A stretch of DNA of 64,000 nucleotides from Legionella israelensis (GTDB lineage: Bacteria; Pseudomonadota; Gammaproteobacteria; Legionellales; Legionellaceae). The stretch spans positions 2,356,001 through 2,420,000 of the forward strand of contig NZ_CP038273.1 of NCBI RefSeq assembly GCF_004571175.1. Reading direction: 5' to 3'. The position numbers were made by a program, and so were the translations under genes. Positions 1 to 8,130 of the stretch are shown here, piece after piece. Every line of letters begins with the position of its first letter. Within the stretch, counting starts at the first letter, position 1. The notes beneath the pieces are model-generated. The model was not told where the DNA came from, did no database searches, and saw nothing but the letters and a program-made list of their open reading frames with translations.

Positions 1-260
1 GTACTCCAAATTTTTATATTGGATGCTGACATTAGAAGCCCTTAATTTGAGTGCGAACTTTGAAATGACAATAGCAATTTATTAAACACAAGATACATAT
101 AATCGTCAAAAAAGAATACGTTTATATAAAAGATGGTTTATTGATGCAATCAGGAAGTATTAAAGAAAGGATGTTGAACTGAATATCATGACTTATGCCA
201 AGTGCTGCTTGGCTAAAATCAGCAAGTATCCCAAAGCTGGTTATGGACTGCATGTTTTTT
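1..260. other. left-edge gap without a supported gene
   Basis: This AT-rich stretch lies downstream of bufC. A 43-codon minus-strand frame (ATG near 253, stop near 122) follows bufC closely, but it has no recognisable domain and no good ribosome binding site. I see no RNA gene or clear terminator. Confidence 0.4.
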
Positions 261-1016
261 TCAGCCATGCTTGCTTCCAGGATTGGAGGCACTCACAGGC
301 TGCAAAATCTTTTCATCATACAACTGGGTGATGAAAGGGATGCAGGCCGATACCAGTTCGTTTTCATTTAATTGGGGATGCATTTCGCACAGTGAATGGA
401 TAATCTCTCTTGCCGACATTGTTTCATGAAGCATCATTGATAACAGCTGAAAACTCATTTCGTTGATTTTTAAAAATTCAACCTCGCCTTTCATTTGATA
501 GACCATCAGGTAAGTTTTAAAGACGGTTTGAGGCTGGTAATCCGGACTGATTTTATCCACTTCATAGTTGTATTGTAAAAGTCTTGCGGTATTTGATAAC
601 TGCCATGCTTGTTCCAGCAGACTGATTGCGCCTGCGGTTGGTTGTGTATTTTGTGGTTCACACAGTTCAACTTCAAGCTCAACCCATTCATAGTGGGCAA
701 GCTCGTGAGCAAAAGGATAGCCCGGGACAGGATGTGCTTTTAGATACTCGACCATACATAAAGGCACTTCATGGAAAATGGGGGTTAGTACCTGATGATG
801 CTTTAAAAAGTCTTTGAGAATACCCCACCAAATTTTTTTAGGTAAAATAGAGAGTAATACCGGAAAGCAGGGACTCACGACATCATGGAGATTATTGAGT
901 AATAATTCCCGATAAATAGTTAATCGTTTTTTATCAAATGCAGATGTTTGAGCGTTATCATGTCCCCTGGCAGCAAAGCTAAAAGCGTTTTGCAATTGCT
1001 TGAGAGCCTCACTCAT
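261..1016 (-). CDS. bufC: BufC/HvfC-like DUF2063 protein
   Basis: A 251-residue protein with an N-terminal DUF2063 domain, seen in the segment around residues 28-55 (YRELLLNNL then the PCFPVL region) and the tryptophan-rich stretch after it. In bufferin and methanobactin-like clusters this family partners the DUF692 enzyme that modifies a cysteine-rich precursor peptide, probably by helping it bind the peptide. Its ATG overlaps the stop of the upstream DUF692 gene by 4 bp, so the two are translationally coupled. The assignment rests on the domain pattern plus gene order (precursor, DUF692, DUF2063). A role in copper handling is inference from the family. Confidence 0.85.
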   Translation of the reverse strand: MSEALKQLQNAFSFAARGHDNAQTSAFDKKRLTIYRELLLNNLHDVVSPCFPVLLSILPKKIWWGILKDFLKHHQVLTPIFHEVPLCMVEYLKAHPVPGYPFAHELAHYEWVELEVELCEPQNTQPTAGAISLLEQAWQLSNTARLLQYNYEVDKISPDYQPQTVFKTYLMVYQMKGEVEFLKINEMSFQLLSMMLHETMSAREIIHSLCEMHPQLNENELVSACIPFITQLYDEKILQPVSASNPGSKHG

Positions 1017-1843
1017 GCTTCGGCCTCCATGCTTTGTATGGAATAAATCTTTTGGGTTTCATTCAATAAGGCATTAAGAGGGGGTATATCTGAATCACGT
1101 TCCAAAAGCGTTGGTTTGATGCCATGGCATTCGTAAGTATGTCGTAATAAGTCCCAAACAGGGTCAATGACTTGAGCCCCATGGGTATCAATGATTAAAT
1201 CGGGCTCGCGTTGTTCATGACCGGCTATATGAATATAAGCGATTTTTTCAGAAGGTATCTCGCGTATAAACGCATACGGGTCATAATTATGATTCGCGCT
1301 GTTAACATACACATTGTTAACATCAAGCAGCATGAGGCAATCACTTTGTTCAAGTATCGCTTTAATAAACTCAATTTCAGGCATTTGCTGGCCCGGTGCA
1401 TAATAGTAAGACGAATTTTCAAAGGCAATTTGCCGTTGTAAAGCTTGTTGTACGCTAATCATTCTTTGACTGACATAGTCAATCGCATCTCTGGTAAAAG
1501 GAATGGGTAACAGGTCATGAAAATAACCTCGGCTATCACTGCAATAACTTAGGTGTTCGCTGTAACAATCAATCTGATACGTTTTGAAAAAATCATCTAA
1601 TGCTTCGATAAAAGAGCAATCAAGCGGTGCCGGACCACCTATAGATAAACTTAAGCCATGAGCCACTAAAGGATATCGTTTACTGAATTCTTTGAGAGCT
1701 TTGACTCGTTTACCTCCCATGTTCATCCAATTTTCAGGAGCGATTTCTAAAAAATCCACGGCTTTGTCAGTGCAGTTTAACAATTCATCACTGAACTCAG
1801 TTCTTAAACCCAGACCGGCTCTCTTTAGTGCTTTAAAACTCAT
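1013..1843 (-). CDS. bufB: BufB/HvfB-like DUF692 peptide-modifying oxygenase
   Basis: A DUF692 (MbnB-like) TIM-barrel protein, predicted to be an iron-dependent enzyme that oxidises Cys residues of a RiPP precursor into copper-binding heterocycles. Family metal-ligand segments are visible in order: LEIAPENW, the VAHGLSLSIG strand, YSEHLSY, FENSSYY, LLDVNNVYVN, YIHIAGHE and DTHGAQVIDPVW. The start at 1843 (MSFKALKRAG) is preceded by TTGGAG at good spacing; an ATG ten codons earlier has a poorer site. It sits between the Cys-rich precursor and bufC, all on the minus strand, an order typical of this cluster type. Confidence 0.88.
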   Translation of the reverse strand: MSFKALKRAGLGLRTEFSDELLNCTDKAVDFLEIAPENWMNMGGKRVKALKEFSKRYPLVAHGLSLSIGGPAPLDCSFIEALDDFFKTYQIDCYSEHLSYCSDSRGYFHDLLPIPFTRDAIDYVSQRMISVQQALQRQIAFENSSYYYAPGQQMPEIEFIKAILEQSDCLMLLDVNNVYVNSANHNYDPYAFIREIPSEKIAYIHIAGHEQREPDLIIDTHGAQVIDPVWDLLRHTYECHGIKPTLLERDSDIPPLNALLNETQKIYSIQSMEAEA

Positions 1844-1899
1844 TATGAACTCCAAGTCAGGCGGATAAGTCATGCAGCTTAACCGCCTGCAATGGTTGA

Positions 1900-2184
1900 T
1901 TAGGATTTAGAACCGCATTTACCAGCGCCACATTTGCCGGCACCGCATTTGCCGCCATTAGAGCCACACTTCCCGCTGCCGCATTTACCATTTCCGTTTT
2001 TGTCATTTTTATTGTTATCGGTATCGCTTTCACTTTTAGCGATTTTAAAACTGCCGTCAGTATTACTGTATCCAGTCTGTAGTTTTTCAGCCTGGAATGG
2101 GTTGCCGGTATCGGCATTGGCCATATTGGCCAAGCCAAGGCTTAGGCTTGCGCCCAGAGCTAATAGCGTTGATTTACTTTTCAT
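1900..2184 (-). CDS. bufA: bufferin-type RiPP precursor with five GKCG repeats
   Basis: A precursor of about 94 residues. An N-terminal signal peptide runs through ALGASLSLGLANMANA, followed by a polar linker and a C-terminal tail with five GKCG units, each with one Cys. Similar exported Cys-repeat peptides (BufA/HvfA types) are modified by the DUF692-DUF2063 pair and bind copper. The start is the ATG at 2184, six bases after an AAGGAG site; the longer frame reaching 2274 has no support. The tail lacks the Glu of the EGKCG repeats I know from HvfA. A 145-bp IS-related repeat lies about 100 bp upstream and could affect expression. Confidence 0.82.
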   Translation of the reverse strand: MKSKSTLLALGASLSLGLANMANADTGNPFQAEKLQTGYSNTDGSFKIAKSESDTDNNKNDKNGNGKCGSGKCGSNGGKCGAGKCGAGKCGSKS

Positions 2185-2288
2185 GGTCATCTCCTTGATG
2201 ATTGCTGGGTTAATTGAATGATTTGATGATTCTTTGATGAAGTTCTGAGTCTTCCTGCCACTTGGGTTTTGCAAAAGAGTGAATTATT

Positions 2289-2433
2289 ACTCATGTTACA
2301 CAGTTTCGTTTTTTTTGCCTCTTTGGACGCATTTTTGGAATTTCAAATGCTCATTTACTCCATGTAAACTGCGCCTTAAAATTCCAAAATGCGTCCAAAT
2401 CTCCTAAAAAATAGTGTGCCGCGCAACATGAGT
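2289..2433. repeat. 145-bp palindromic MITE-like element with IS4-type ends
   Basis: The left end reads ACTCATGTTACACAG and the complement of the right end reads ACTCATGTTGCGCG, matching the tips of the IS4-family element that starts about 100 bp away. The interior is a long imperfect palindrome (TTTGGACGCATTTTTGGAAT near 2322 against its complement near 2380-2399). A 4-bp TATT flanks both sides. It has no ORF. This fits a non-autonomous derivative moved by the neighbouring transposase. Confidence 0.7.
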
Positions 2434-2530
2434 TATTGCCGAAATTGTTTCAAAAATCACCGGCAATGGTTTTTCTCCTTAATTAAAATATTTTCAAATA
2501 TAAATATAATGTTAAACGCTCATCTTACAA

Positions 2531-3683
2531 ACTCATGTTACGCACTAAACCTTGCTGCTCCCTGAAATTTAATTAAAATTTCATCCCTGATTTTTAGGGA
2601 GGAAGATTTAATGGATATGCTTGATATTTATAGTGACTATTTGATTTGCCAGAATAAATATGCAACAGCTACAGGTTTATCGGAGATGTTGGATGGTGAA
2701 TTTGCTCACGACAAGGTGACACGATTTTTACGACTACAAGATTTTGGTTCCAAAGCGCTCTGGAATTATGTCAAGAAGTCAGTCAGGGAGAGTGAAGCAT
2801 CAGACGGTGTTCTTTTATTGGATGACTCGATTGAGGAGAAGCCTTACACGGATGAGAATGAAATTAATTGTTGGCATTATTCCCATGCTAAAGGTGATGT
2901 GGTCAAAGGGATTAATATCCTGACCTGCATGGTTCGGTATGGTGACTTCAGTGTTCCTGTTGGTTATGAAGTTATCAAAAAAGACGTTGCTTTTTGTGAC
3001 ATTGAAACAAGGCAAGCTCGCAGAAAGTCATCCACGACTAAAAATGAACTTTTTCGCAAGCTTATCGCACAAGCGGTTAGTAATCATGTGTTGTTTGACT
3101 TTGTACTTGCGGACAATTGGTTTGGCTCGAAGGCCAATATGGCTTACATCCATAATGACCTTCAAAAATCGTTTATTATTGGGATTAAATCTAATCGAAC
3201 CTTAGCTTTATCCAAAAACGACGCCAACAACGGACGGTACACAAAAGTCAGAGAATTAGAGCTTGAAGAGGACATAGCCCACACAGTCTATCTCAAGGGA
3301 TTAGACTTCCCAGTGAGGCTTTTGAAGAAAATTTTCAAAAACGAAAATGGTTCTACAGGGGTTCTCTATCTCGTTTCTAATGACATGACCAGCAGTGCCG
3401 AACGTCTTTATGAAGTGTACCAGAAACGGTGGCGGATTGAAGAGTATCACAAGTCAATTAAACAAAATGCAAGCCTGAACAAATCTCCAACCCGCACGGT
3501 TAAAACACAATCCAATCATATCTTTGCCGCAATCATTGCATACTGCAAACTGGAAATGATGAAAATAAAGACAAAATTGAATCACTTTGCCATCAAGTAC
3601 AAATTAATACTCAGGGCTAACCAAATTGCCATGCAGGAGTTAAAAAATATGGCTCGTTAAAGTCAATTGTGCGTAACATGAGT
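2531..3683 (+). mobile_element. IS4-family insertion sequence, 1153 bp, 5-bp TSD
   Basis: The termini are perfect 15-bp inverted repeats ACTCATGTTACGCAC (2531-2545 and the complement of 3669-3683). They are flanked by the direct repeat TACAA (2526-2530 and 3684-3688), which marks a complete, recent insertion. One transposase gene fills the element. It sits exactly on the stop codon of the minus-strand gene to its right; the TSD and the terminal base regenerate the TAA. Confidence 0.9.
2611..3660 (+). CDS. IS4-family DDE transposase
   Basis: A 349-residue transposase. It carries the catalytic triad of an RNase H-fold DDE enzyme: D71/D72 in LLLDDSIEEK, D168 in VLADNWFG, and E277 in the Y-(2)-R-(3)-E-(6)-K signature (Y270, R273, E277, K284) that defines IS4-related families. 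A GGGAGGAAG purine run precedes the ATG. The frame is intact and both element ends are complete, so it is probably active. It could also supply transposase to the short elements sharing its ends. Confidence 0.92.
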   Translation: MDMLDIYSDYLICQNKYATATGLSEMLDGEFAHDKVTRFLRLQDFGSKALWNYVKKSVRESEASDGVLLLDDSIEEKPYTDENEINCWHYSHAKGDVVKGINILTCMVRYGDFSVPVGYEVIKKDVAFCDIETRQARRKSSTTKNELFRKLIAQAVSNHVLFDFVLADNWFGSKANMAYIHNDLQKSFIIGIKSNRTLALSKNDANNGRYTKVRELELEEDIAHTVYLKGLDFPVRLLKKIFKNENGSTGVLYLVSNDMTSSAERLYEVYQKRWRIEEYHKSIKQNASLNKSPTRTVKTQSNHIFAAIIAYCKLEMMKIKTKLNHFAIKYKLILRANQIAMQELKNMAR

Positions 3684-4045
3684 TACAAAGTATTTTCTTT
3701 TGGTTGAGCAAGATGAGTTTTTTCAGGCACATTCATTTTGTAATGCGCAACAACAGCGTGTCTTTCATAGGAAACAAGATACATATGCAGCAGGTTAGGA
3801 TTGTCTTTATCTATAAATAATATTGCTCCATCAATTGCCATATCATGATGATTGATCCATTCATCCTGCTCATTTAAAAATACTGAAAATTCTGAACGGT
3901 TTTCCGGTGGAAGACTCATTAAATCGTTGTAACGTTGCTTTAATGGCGCCGCACCTATCCCCATGAGATAAAGATGACCGTCAGCATAGTTTTGTGTATC
4001 AAGACGAGGAAGTTTATTCATATCAAAGCCGCTCAAGTAAAAATC
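3683..4045 (-). pseudogene. C-terminal fragment of IS-split protein of unknown function
   Basis: An open frame of about 120 codons with no start of its own that makes sense. Across the IS256 copy 1 duplication, its frame joins exactly to the end of the 5439-6293 fragment: ...RRYDF, then Y, then LSGFDMNKLPRLD. It is therefore the C-terminus of one gene. Its TAA stop lies at the IS4-element junction and is recreated by the target duplication. No domain is recognised. Confidence 0.85.
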
Positions 4046-5439
4046 GGTTATGTCCGTAAACTGCTGTAAATTCAGGTTGACTTTTTAGGAGTGGAGTCAT
4101 CGCTAAAATTCGGTACTATTGAGTTGTGAAAAACAATAACTATCGAAGGAGATTAGCGATGACGGATTACAATATTACAGTTGGAAAGGAATTGCTTCCA
4201 GAACTTTTATCAAGCCAGGATGGGCTCGCAAAGCTTGTTGAAGGTGTATTGAATCAGGTATTGGAGGCACAGGTGTCAGAAAGTCTGGGAGCAGACAAGC
4301 ATGAACGTTCAGGTGAACGTATAGGCTATCGTAACGGTTACCGTCCAAGACAACTATACACTCGTGTGGGACCAGTCACTCTTCAAGTGCCGCAGACACG
4401 TGATGGCTCTTTTTCTACCGATATTTTTAAGCGCTATCAACGCAGTGAGCAGGCTTTTGTATTGGCTCTGATGGAAATGGTTGTTAATGGCGTATCAACC
4501 AGAAAAGTTAATAACATTACTGAAGAACTTTGCGGTGCTAGTTTTTCAAAGTCAACCGTCAGTCAACTGTGTTCTGGTCTTGATGCAAGAGTCAGAGCCT
4601 TCAACGAGCGTCGGTTTGATGGTGACAACTACCCATTTATCATGGTTGATGCGATGTTTATCAAGTGTCGTGATGGTGACAGAGTCGTGTCTCGAGCAGC
4701 CTTGACCATCTCGGGTATCAGAAGTGATGGCTACCGTGAAATACTGGGCCTTCGCATTGGTGACACTGAGAGCTATGCTACATGGGATGAAGCGTTTAAA
4801 TGGCTAAAATCTCGTGGGCTAAAAGGCGTGATGTATGTTGTGTCAGACCAGCATGCAGGGCTTGTGGAAGCGGCTAGAAAGCACTTTCAAGGTGCAACCT
4901 GGCAACGATGCCAAGTTCACTTGATGCGCAACATCCTCGGGCACTGCTCTGTCAGACACCGCAAAGATGTTGCTGAAAAGGCAAAGCTTGTTTTTCAGGC
5001 ACCTGATATGGAAGAAGCCAGGCGTAGACGCGATGATTTTATTGATGCCTTTGAGAAAAAAGCACCAAAATCAGTTACCTGCCTTGAGGAGGCTTTTGAC
5101 GATGCCATGGTAGTTATGGCGTTGCCGGAGAAATACAGGAAGCGACTTCGCACCACCAACATGCAAGAGCGAATTAACGAGGAAATCAGGCGCCGAGAAC
5201 GAGTGATAAGGATATTTCCTAATGATGATTCTGCATGGCGGCTGATTGGCGCTTTATTAGCTGAACAAAACGAGCAGTGGCAATCAAGGCGTTATCTTAA
5301 TATGGACGAATTTAATGACTGGCTGGCTGAGAATGAAGCCGGAAAGTCTAATGTTGTAGGGATGAATGCTTTGACTAAATAACGTACTAACTTGATAGGC
5401 TGAATTAATGGGAATTTACAGCACTTTTTGGACTTGACC
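4046..5439 (+). mobile_element. IS256-family element, copy 1 (1394 bp)
   Basis: The ends are related inverted repeats of about 28 bp: GGTTATGTCCGTAAACTGCT on the left and GGTCAAGTCCAAAAAGTGCT as the complement of the right end. The 8-bp target duplication TAAAAATC lies at 4038-4045 and 5440-5447. It interrupts a minus-strand gene of unknown function. Copies 2 and 3 in this window have the same length. Confidence 0.95.
4159..5382 (+). CDS. IS256-family (Mutator-type) transposase, copy 1
   Basis: A 407-residue DDE transposase. The family signature RTTNMQERINEEIRRRERVI near the C-terminus contains the catalytic Glu. Candidate Asp residues lie in VDAMFIKCRDGD and VVSDQHAG. I chose the ATG at 4159, preceded by AAGGAG. 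In this copy the frame also extends back to a GTG at 4126, but copy 3 has GCG there, so the extension is not conserved. It is intact and likely functional. Confidence 0.95.
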   Translation: MTDYNITVGKELLPELLSSQDGLAKLVEGVLNQVLEAQVSESLGADKHERSGERIGYRNGYRPRQLYTRVGPVTLQVPQTRDGSFSTDIFKRYQRSEQAFVLALMEMVVNGVSTRKVNNITEELCGASFSKSTVSQLCSGLDARVRAFNERRFDGDNYPFIMVDAMFIKCRDGDRVVSRAALTISGIRSDGYREILGLRIGDTESYATWDEAFKWLKSRGLKGVMYVVSDQHAGLVEAARKHFQGATWQRCQVHLMRNILGHCSVRHRKDVAEKAKLVFQAPDMEEARRRRDDFIDAFEKKAPKSVTCLEEAFDDAMVVMALPEKYRKRLRTTNMQERINEEIRRRERVIRIFPNDDSAWRLIGALLAEQNEQWQSRRYLNMDEFNDWLAENEAGKSNVVGMNALTK

Positions 5440-6293
5440 TAAAAATCATAGCGTCGATCTTTATTTTGATAATGGATAATGAGTTCCTGTCTTTTTTTAC
5501 CATCGGGTGTTTTAATTTGATTAAAGCTGGCTGAGATGGGCTTACCAATTAACTGATACTCGTTATTCCATGGCTTATCTTTGCGATATATTCCTGGCGG
5601 AAGGAAAGTGGAAAATTTCACATCATCTCGATAATAATCCTTAAATTGATGAATCTTGCGTTCTGCTATGATGTTTTTCTTCTTGTTAACTTGTTCGCCA
5701 TCGAAAACCACAGGCTCTACAAAATTGGATTGGAATTTTACGGGGTATGAGCGAATCACTTCACGGAGTTTTTTCACATCGACAACTGTGCCTTCTGGAT
5801 CAAACCAGTGCTCTAAATAATACCAATGATTGCGATAAGCTAATCCTGTGTTCTTTTCAAACACTTCCTTGTAATGTCCCAAAGGAAAGGTAAACCATCC
5901 TTGATAAAATAAAGTTTTTTTACCGTTTTCTTTATTAAACAGCAAGACTTCCCAAAGGCCGGCGTTCAAGCAGTTTTTTGCGAGCTCAGCGCTATAGATG
6001 TTCTTTTTTTCAAATCCATCTCCCCCTTTGATTTCAATATGAGGGCTGTTTAACTTAAAAGAGACTTGCTGTCGATTCCATTGTCTGTCGGTGAGTGAAA
6101 TTCTAGTTAAATCTGGATCGTCTTTAACGCAGGCGGGCAGTGAGGGTGTCATTAAGCTGACATCAATATTTTTGAATGTGATGGTAGCACTTTCTTTATT
6201 GCCTGGTAGGAAAGTAAACGTAAAATGTGAGCCGTTTTCTTTTTTTAACTGTAATTTTTCGTGTGAGTACCTTCCATGTTGCTTGCTTAACAT
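5439..6293 (-). pseudogene. central fragment of IS-split, frameshifted protein of unknown function
   Basis: A frame of 284 codons rich in aromatic and charged residues, with beta-strand-like segments and no family I recognise. Its TAG stop is artificial: it forms from the last base of IS256 copy 1 plus the TA of the duplicated target. The upstream part (6322-6510) carries a membrane anchor and joins this frame if one base is removed from the GGG at 6341-6343. The ancestral protein was about 470 residues, with one N-terminal TM segment and a large soluble part, probably outside the cytoplasm. Confidence 0.75.
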
Positions 6294-6321
6294 TGCCGGA
6301 TTATCCGGATATTCATGGGTT

Positions 6322-6510
6322 TTATATTCTTTTACATGAAGGGATCATTACTGGCTTGGTATGGTATCGGTTATAAACGTACACGCCTACTGAGGCAATG
6401 AGTAGGATAGAGAGAATTAACATCGATACTTTAATTTTATTTCGCTTCAATCCTTGCATCCCTTCCTCCATTTGACCGCGATCATCTACAAGTAATGGCA
6501 TTTTTGTCAT
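6322..6510 (-). pseudogene. N-terminal membrane anchor of the split unknown protein
   Basis: A 62-codon frame: a charged N-terminus, then a single TM segment (MLILSILLIASVGVYVY, about residues 30-46), then an early stop. Dropping one base at 6341-6343 (plus-strand GGG) fuses it into the next frame through VKEYKTHEYPDNPAMLSKQ. It is read as the true N-terminus of the gene continued at 5439-6293 and 3683-4045. A sequencing error at this G run is possible, but the IS insertion already inactivates the gene. Confidence 0.6.
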
Positions 6511-6673
6511 ATTTTATTTGTTTCATTATAGTTAATGGATCCAAATTAACAAAAAGAGTATCCATTCATTTTTTAAATACGAATGAATTTATAAGTGCAC
6601 AAGAGCTCAACAATGAAAAAACTTTTATTAAGACTCTATCTTACACACTAAGGATGCAGAATTGGCTTTATTA

Positions 6674-6749
6674 ATTCATGTTACGCAACACCGCCTTTTT
6701 TGCATCTTCCAGTGAATAATTTGCTAAAATACTGTGCTATAACATGAGT
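6674..6749. repeat. 76-bp short element with IS4-type ends
   Basis: Its left end ATTCATGTTACGCA and the complement of its right end, ACTCATGTTATAGC, resemble the tips of the IS4-family element. The flanks TATTA and TATCA differ by one base. There is no coding capacity. It lies just after the stop of the flavodoxin-fold gene. It may be a small non-autonomous relative of the IS; this is weaker than the 145-bp case. Confidence 0.45.
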
Positions 6750-6751
6750 TA

Positions 6752-7504
6752 TCAGCGATAATCTGGATTCGCGAAATCAAACCGACATCCAGCATCCCAT
6801 TCTGAGCGTTGATTTCCATGCGCAGGCATCCCCCCGGCATTTTTTAAAATTTTAGCCAAATGCATCAGATTCCAGGTCATAAAAGTGGTGTTGCGGTTGG
6901 TAAAATCATTTTCAGGTCCACCTGAGTTTTCATCCAGATAAGAAGGACCTGGACCTGCTTCTCCTACCCAGGCTGCGTCAGCCTGTGGTGGAATCACAAA
7001 GCCTAAATGTTGTAAAGAATATAGAATATTCATCGCACAATGTTTGGCACCATCTTCATTGCCGGTGATTAAACATCCACCGACTCGGCCGTAATAGCTA
7101 TACTGTCCTTTGTCGTTCAATATAGCGGAATTGCCATACAATCGTTCAATAACTTTTGTACAAACTGAAGATTTTTCACCAAGCCAGATCGGTGATGTCA
7201 GAATGAGAATATCGGCGGCCATGACTTTTTTATAAATGTCTGGCCAGTCATCTTTCTCCCAACCATGTTCAGTCATATCCGGATAAACGCCATTGGCGAT
7301 ATCAAAATCAACCGCACGGATTTCATCGACCTGCATCTTTTGCCGTTCCATGATGGCTCGGGACATTTTAACCAACCCATCGGTATGAGATAGCTCAGGA
7401 GAACGTTTCAAAGTGCAGTTAATAAACAGTGCTTTTAAATCTGAATAATCCTGTTTCCAGCTCTCGCATTGTTCGATTTGTTTTTGATTGAGTATTTTTT
7501 TCAT
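6752..7504 (-). CDS. flavodoxin-fold NAD(P)H-dependent oxidoreductase
   Basis: A 250-residue protein with the FMN_red/flavodoxin fold. An early strand LKALFINCTLKRSPELSHT matches the phosphate-binding loop region, ILILTSPIWLGEKSS is the typical isoalloxazine loop, and GGCLITGNEDGAKHC the later loop. It probably reduces quinones or nitro compounds with NAD(P)H in the cytosol. The C-terminal ~50 residues (TFMTWNLMHLAKILKNAGG) follow a pattern common in this subgroup. It is read alone; a degraded stretch separates it from the DoxX gene upstream. Confidence 0.85.
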   Translation of the reverse strand: MKKILNQKQIEQCESWKQDYSDLKALFINCTLKRSPELSHTDGLVKMSRAIMERQKMQVDEIRAVDFDIANGVYPDMTEHGWEKDDWPDIYKKVMAADILILTSPIWLGEKSSVCTKVIERLYGNSAILNDKGQYSYYGRVGGCLITGNEDGAKHCAMNILYSLQHLGFVIPPQADAAWVGEAGPGPSYLDENSGGPENDFTNRNTTFMTWNLMHLAKILKNAGGMPAHGNQRSEWDAGCRFDFANPDYR

Positions 7505-7540
7505 TCCATTTCCTTGTTATTTCCAGTTATTAAAAAACGT

Positions 7541-7683
7541 TCAACCTGAACATAAAGCACTTTCCTTGCTCGATGCAATAAAGGCATTAGACTGTCTCAA
7601 ATCCAGCAGGGAACAGATGTCTTTAAGTGATAACTGCTCTCAATGTCATGCAGAATAAATATCAGGCCCTGCAGATGTGATAG
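7541..7683 (-). pseudogene. degraded coding remnant, helix-turn-helix-like
   Basis: Two adjacent minus-strand frames, EHLSHLQGLIFILHDI and EQLSLKDICSLLDLRQSNAF, join into one plausible peptide if a frameshift is allowed near 7630. The pattern resembles the end of a MerR-type DNA-binding domain, though I cannot name it with confidence. No start codon is usable, so it is a scrap in the 190-bp gap between the DoxX and flavodoxin-fold genes. Confidence 0.3.
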
Positions 7684-7697
7684 ATGTTCTCCTATGG

Positions 7698-8117
7698 TTA
7701 ATATGGATGTATATTTTTACTCAAGCTTAACAGCGTATCTTTATCTCTCAGCAAATAAAGACTTAAGCAGGCAGCCCACATGGGAAGTGCAGCAAAAAAT
7801 AATAAATGATTGCCGGTAAAAGGAGTGAAATAAGCGCCGATGGTTGAAAAGGCTGAAATAGTATGAAAAATCAATACCAATAAATAAGTGATGGATTTAA
7901 ACAATCCCAGCAGAAAACCGAGGATTAATATCAACTCTAGTACACCTACAGCTTGCATCATATGTCCCATAATGCCCGATAAACCATAAAATGTTTCATA
8001 AACGGTACTTGCATGTTCTGGTCTAACGAGCTTATCAACGGTCCACATCAGCATGACGATAAAAACCGTGATTCTCATGCTAAAAAGTGATATTGCCAGT
8101 TTTTTCTCAAAGTTCAT
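7698..8117 (-). CDS. DoxX-like membrane protein
   Basis: About 139 residues with four predicted TM helices: RITVFIVMLMWTVDKL, MQAVGVLELILILGFLLGLF, ITYLLVLIFHTISAFSTIG and LLFFAALPMWAACLSLYLL. This fits the DoxX-like family. The start at 8117 (MNFEKK) has a strong AAGGAGG; the frame reaching 8141 would overlap the upstream stop. It ends an operon with DUF547 and CDP-alcohol transferase genes. Relatives are often linked to redox or thiol stress, but no specific reaction can be claimed. Confidence 0.8.
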   Translation of the reverse strand: MNFEKKLAISLFSMRITVFIVMLMWTVDKLVRPEHASTVYETFYGLSGIMGHMMQAVGVLELILILGFLLGLFKSITYLLVLIFHTISAFSTIGAYFTPFTGNHLLFFAALPMWAACLSLYLLRDKDTLLSLSKNIHPY

Positions 8118-8130
8118 GTGTCCTCCTTGA

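Noticed and set aside
1857-2138. Minus-strand 93-codon frame overlapping the bufferin precursor
   Set aside because: It lies in another frame of the Cys-repeat gene, with no domain or binding site; the GKCG frame is the real one.
1934-2221. Plus-strand 95-codon frame opposite the bufferin precursor
   Set aside because: Proline- and leucine-rich antisense artefact of the repeat-coding DNA.
4126-4158. 11-codon N-terminal extension of the IS256 transposase from a GTG
   Set aside because: Copy 3 has GCG at this position, and the ATG at 4159 has a clear AAGGAG site.
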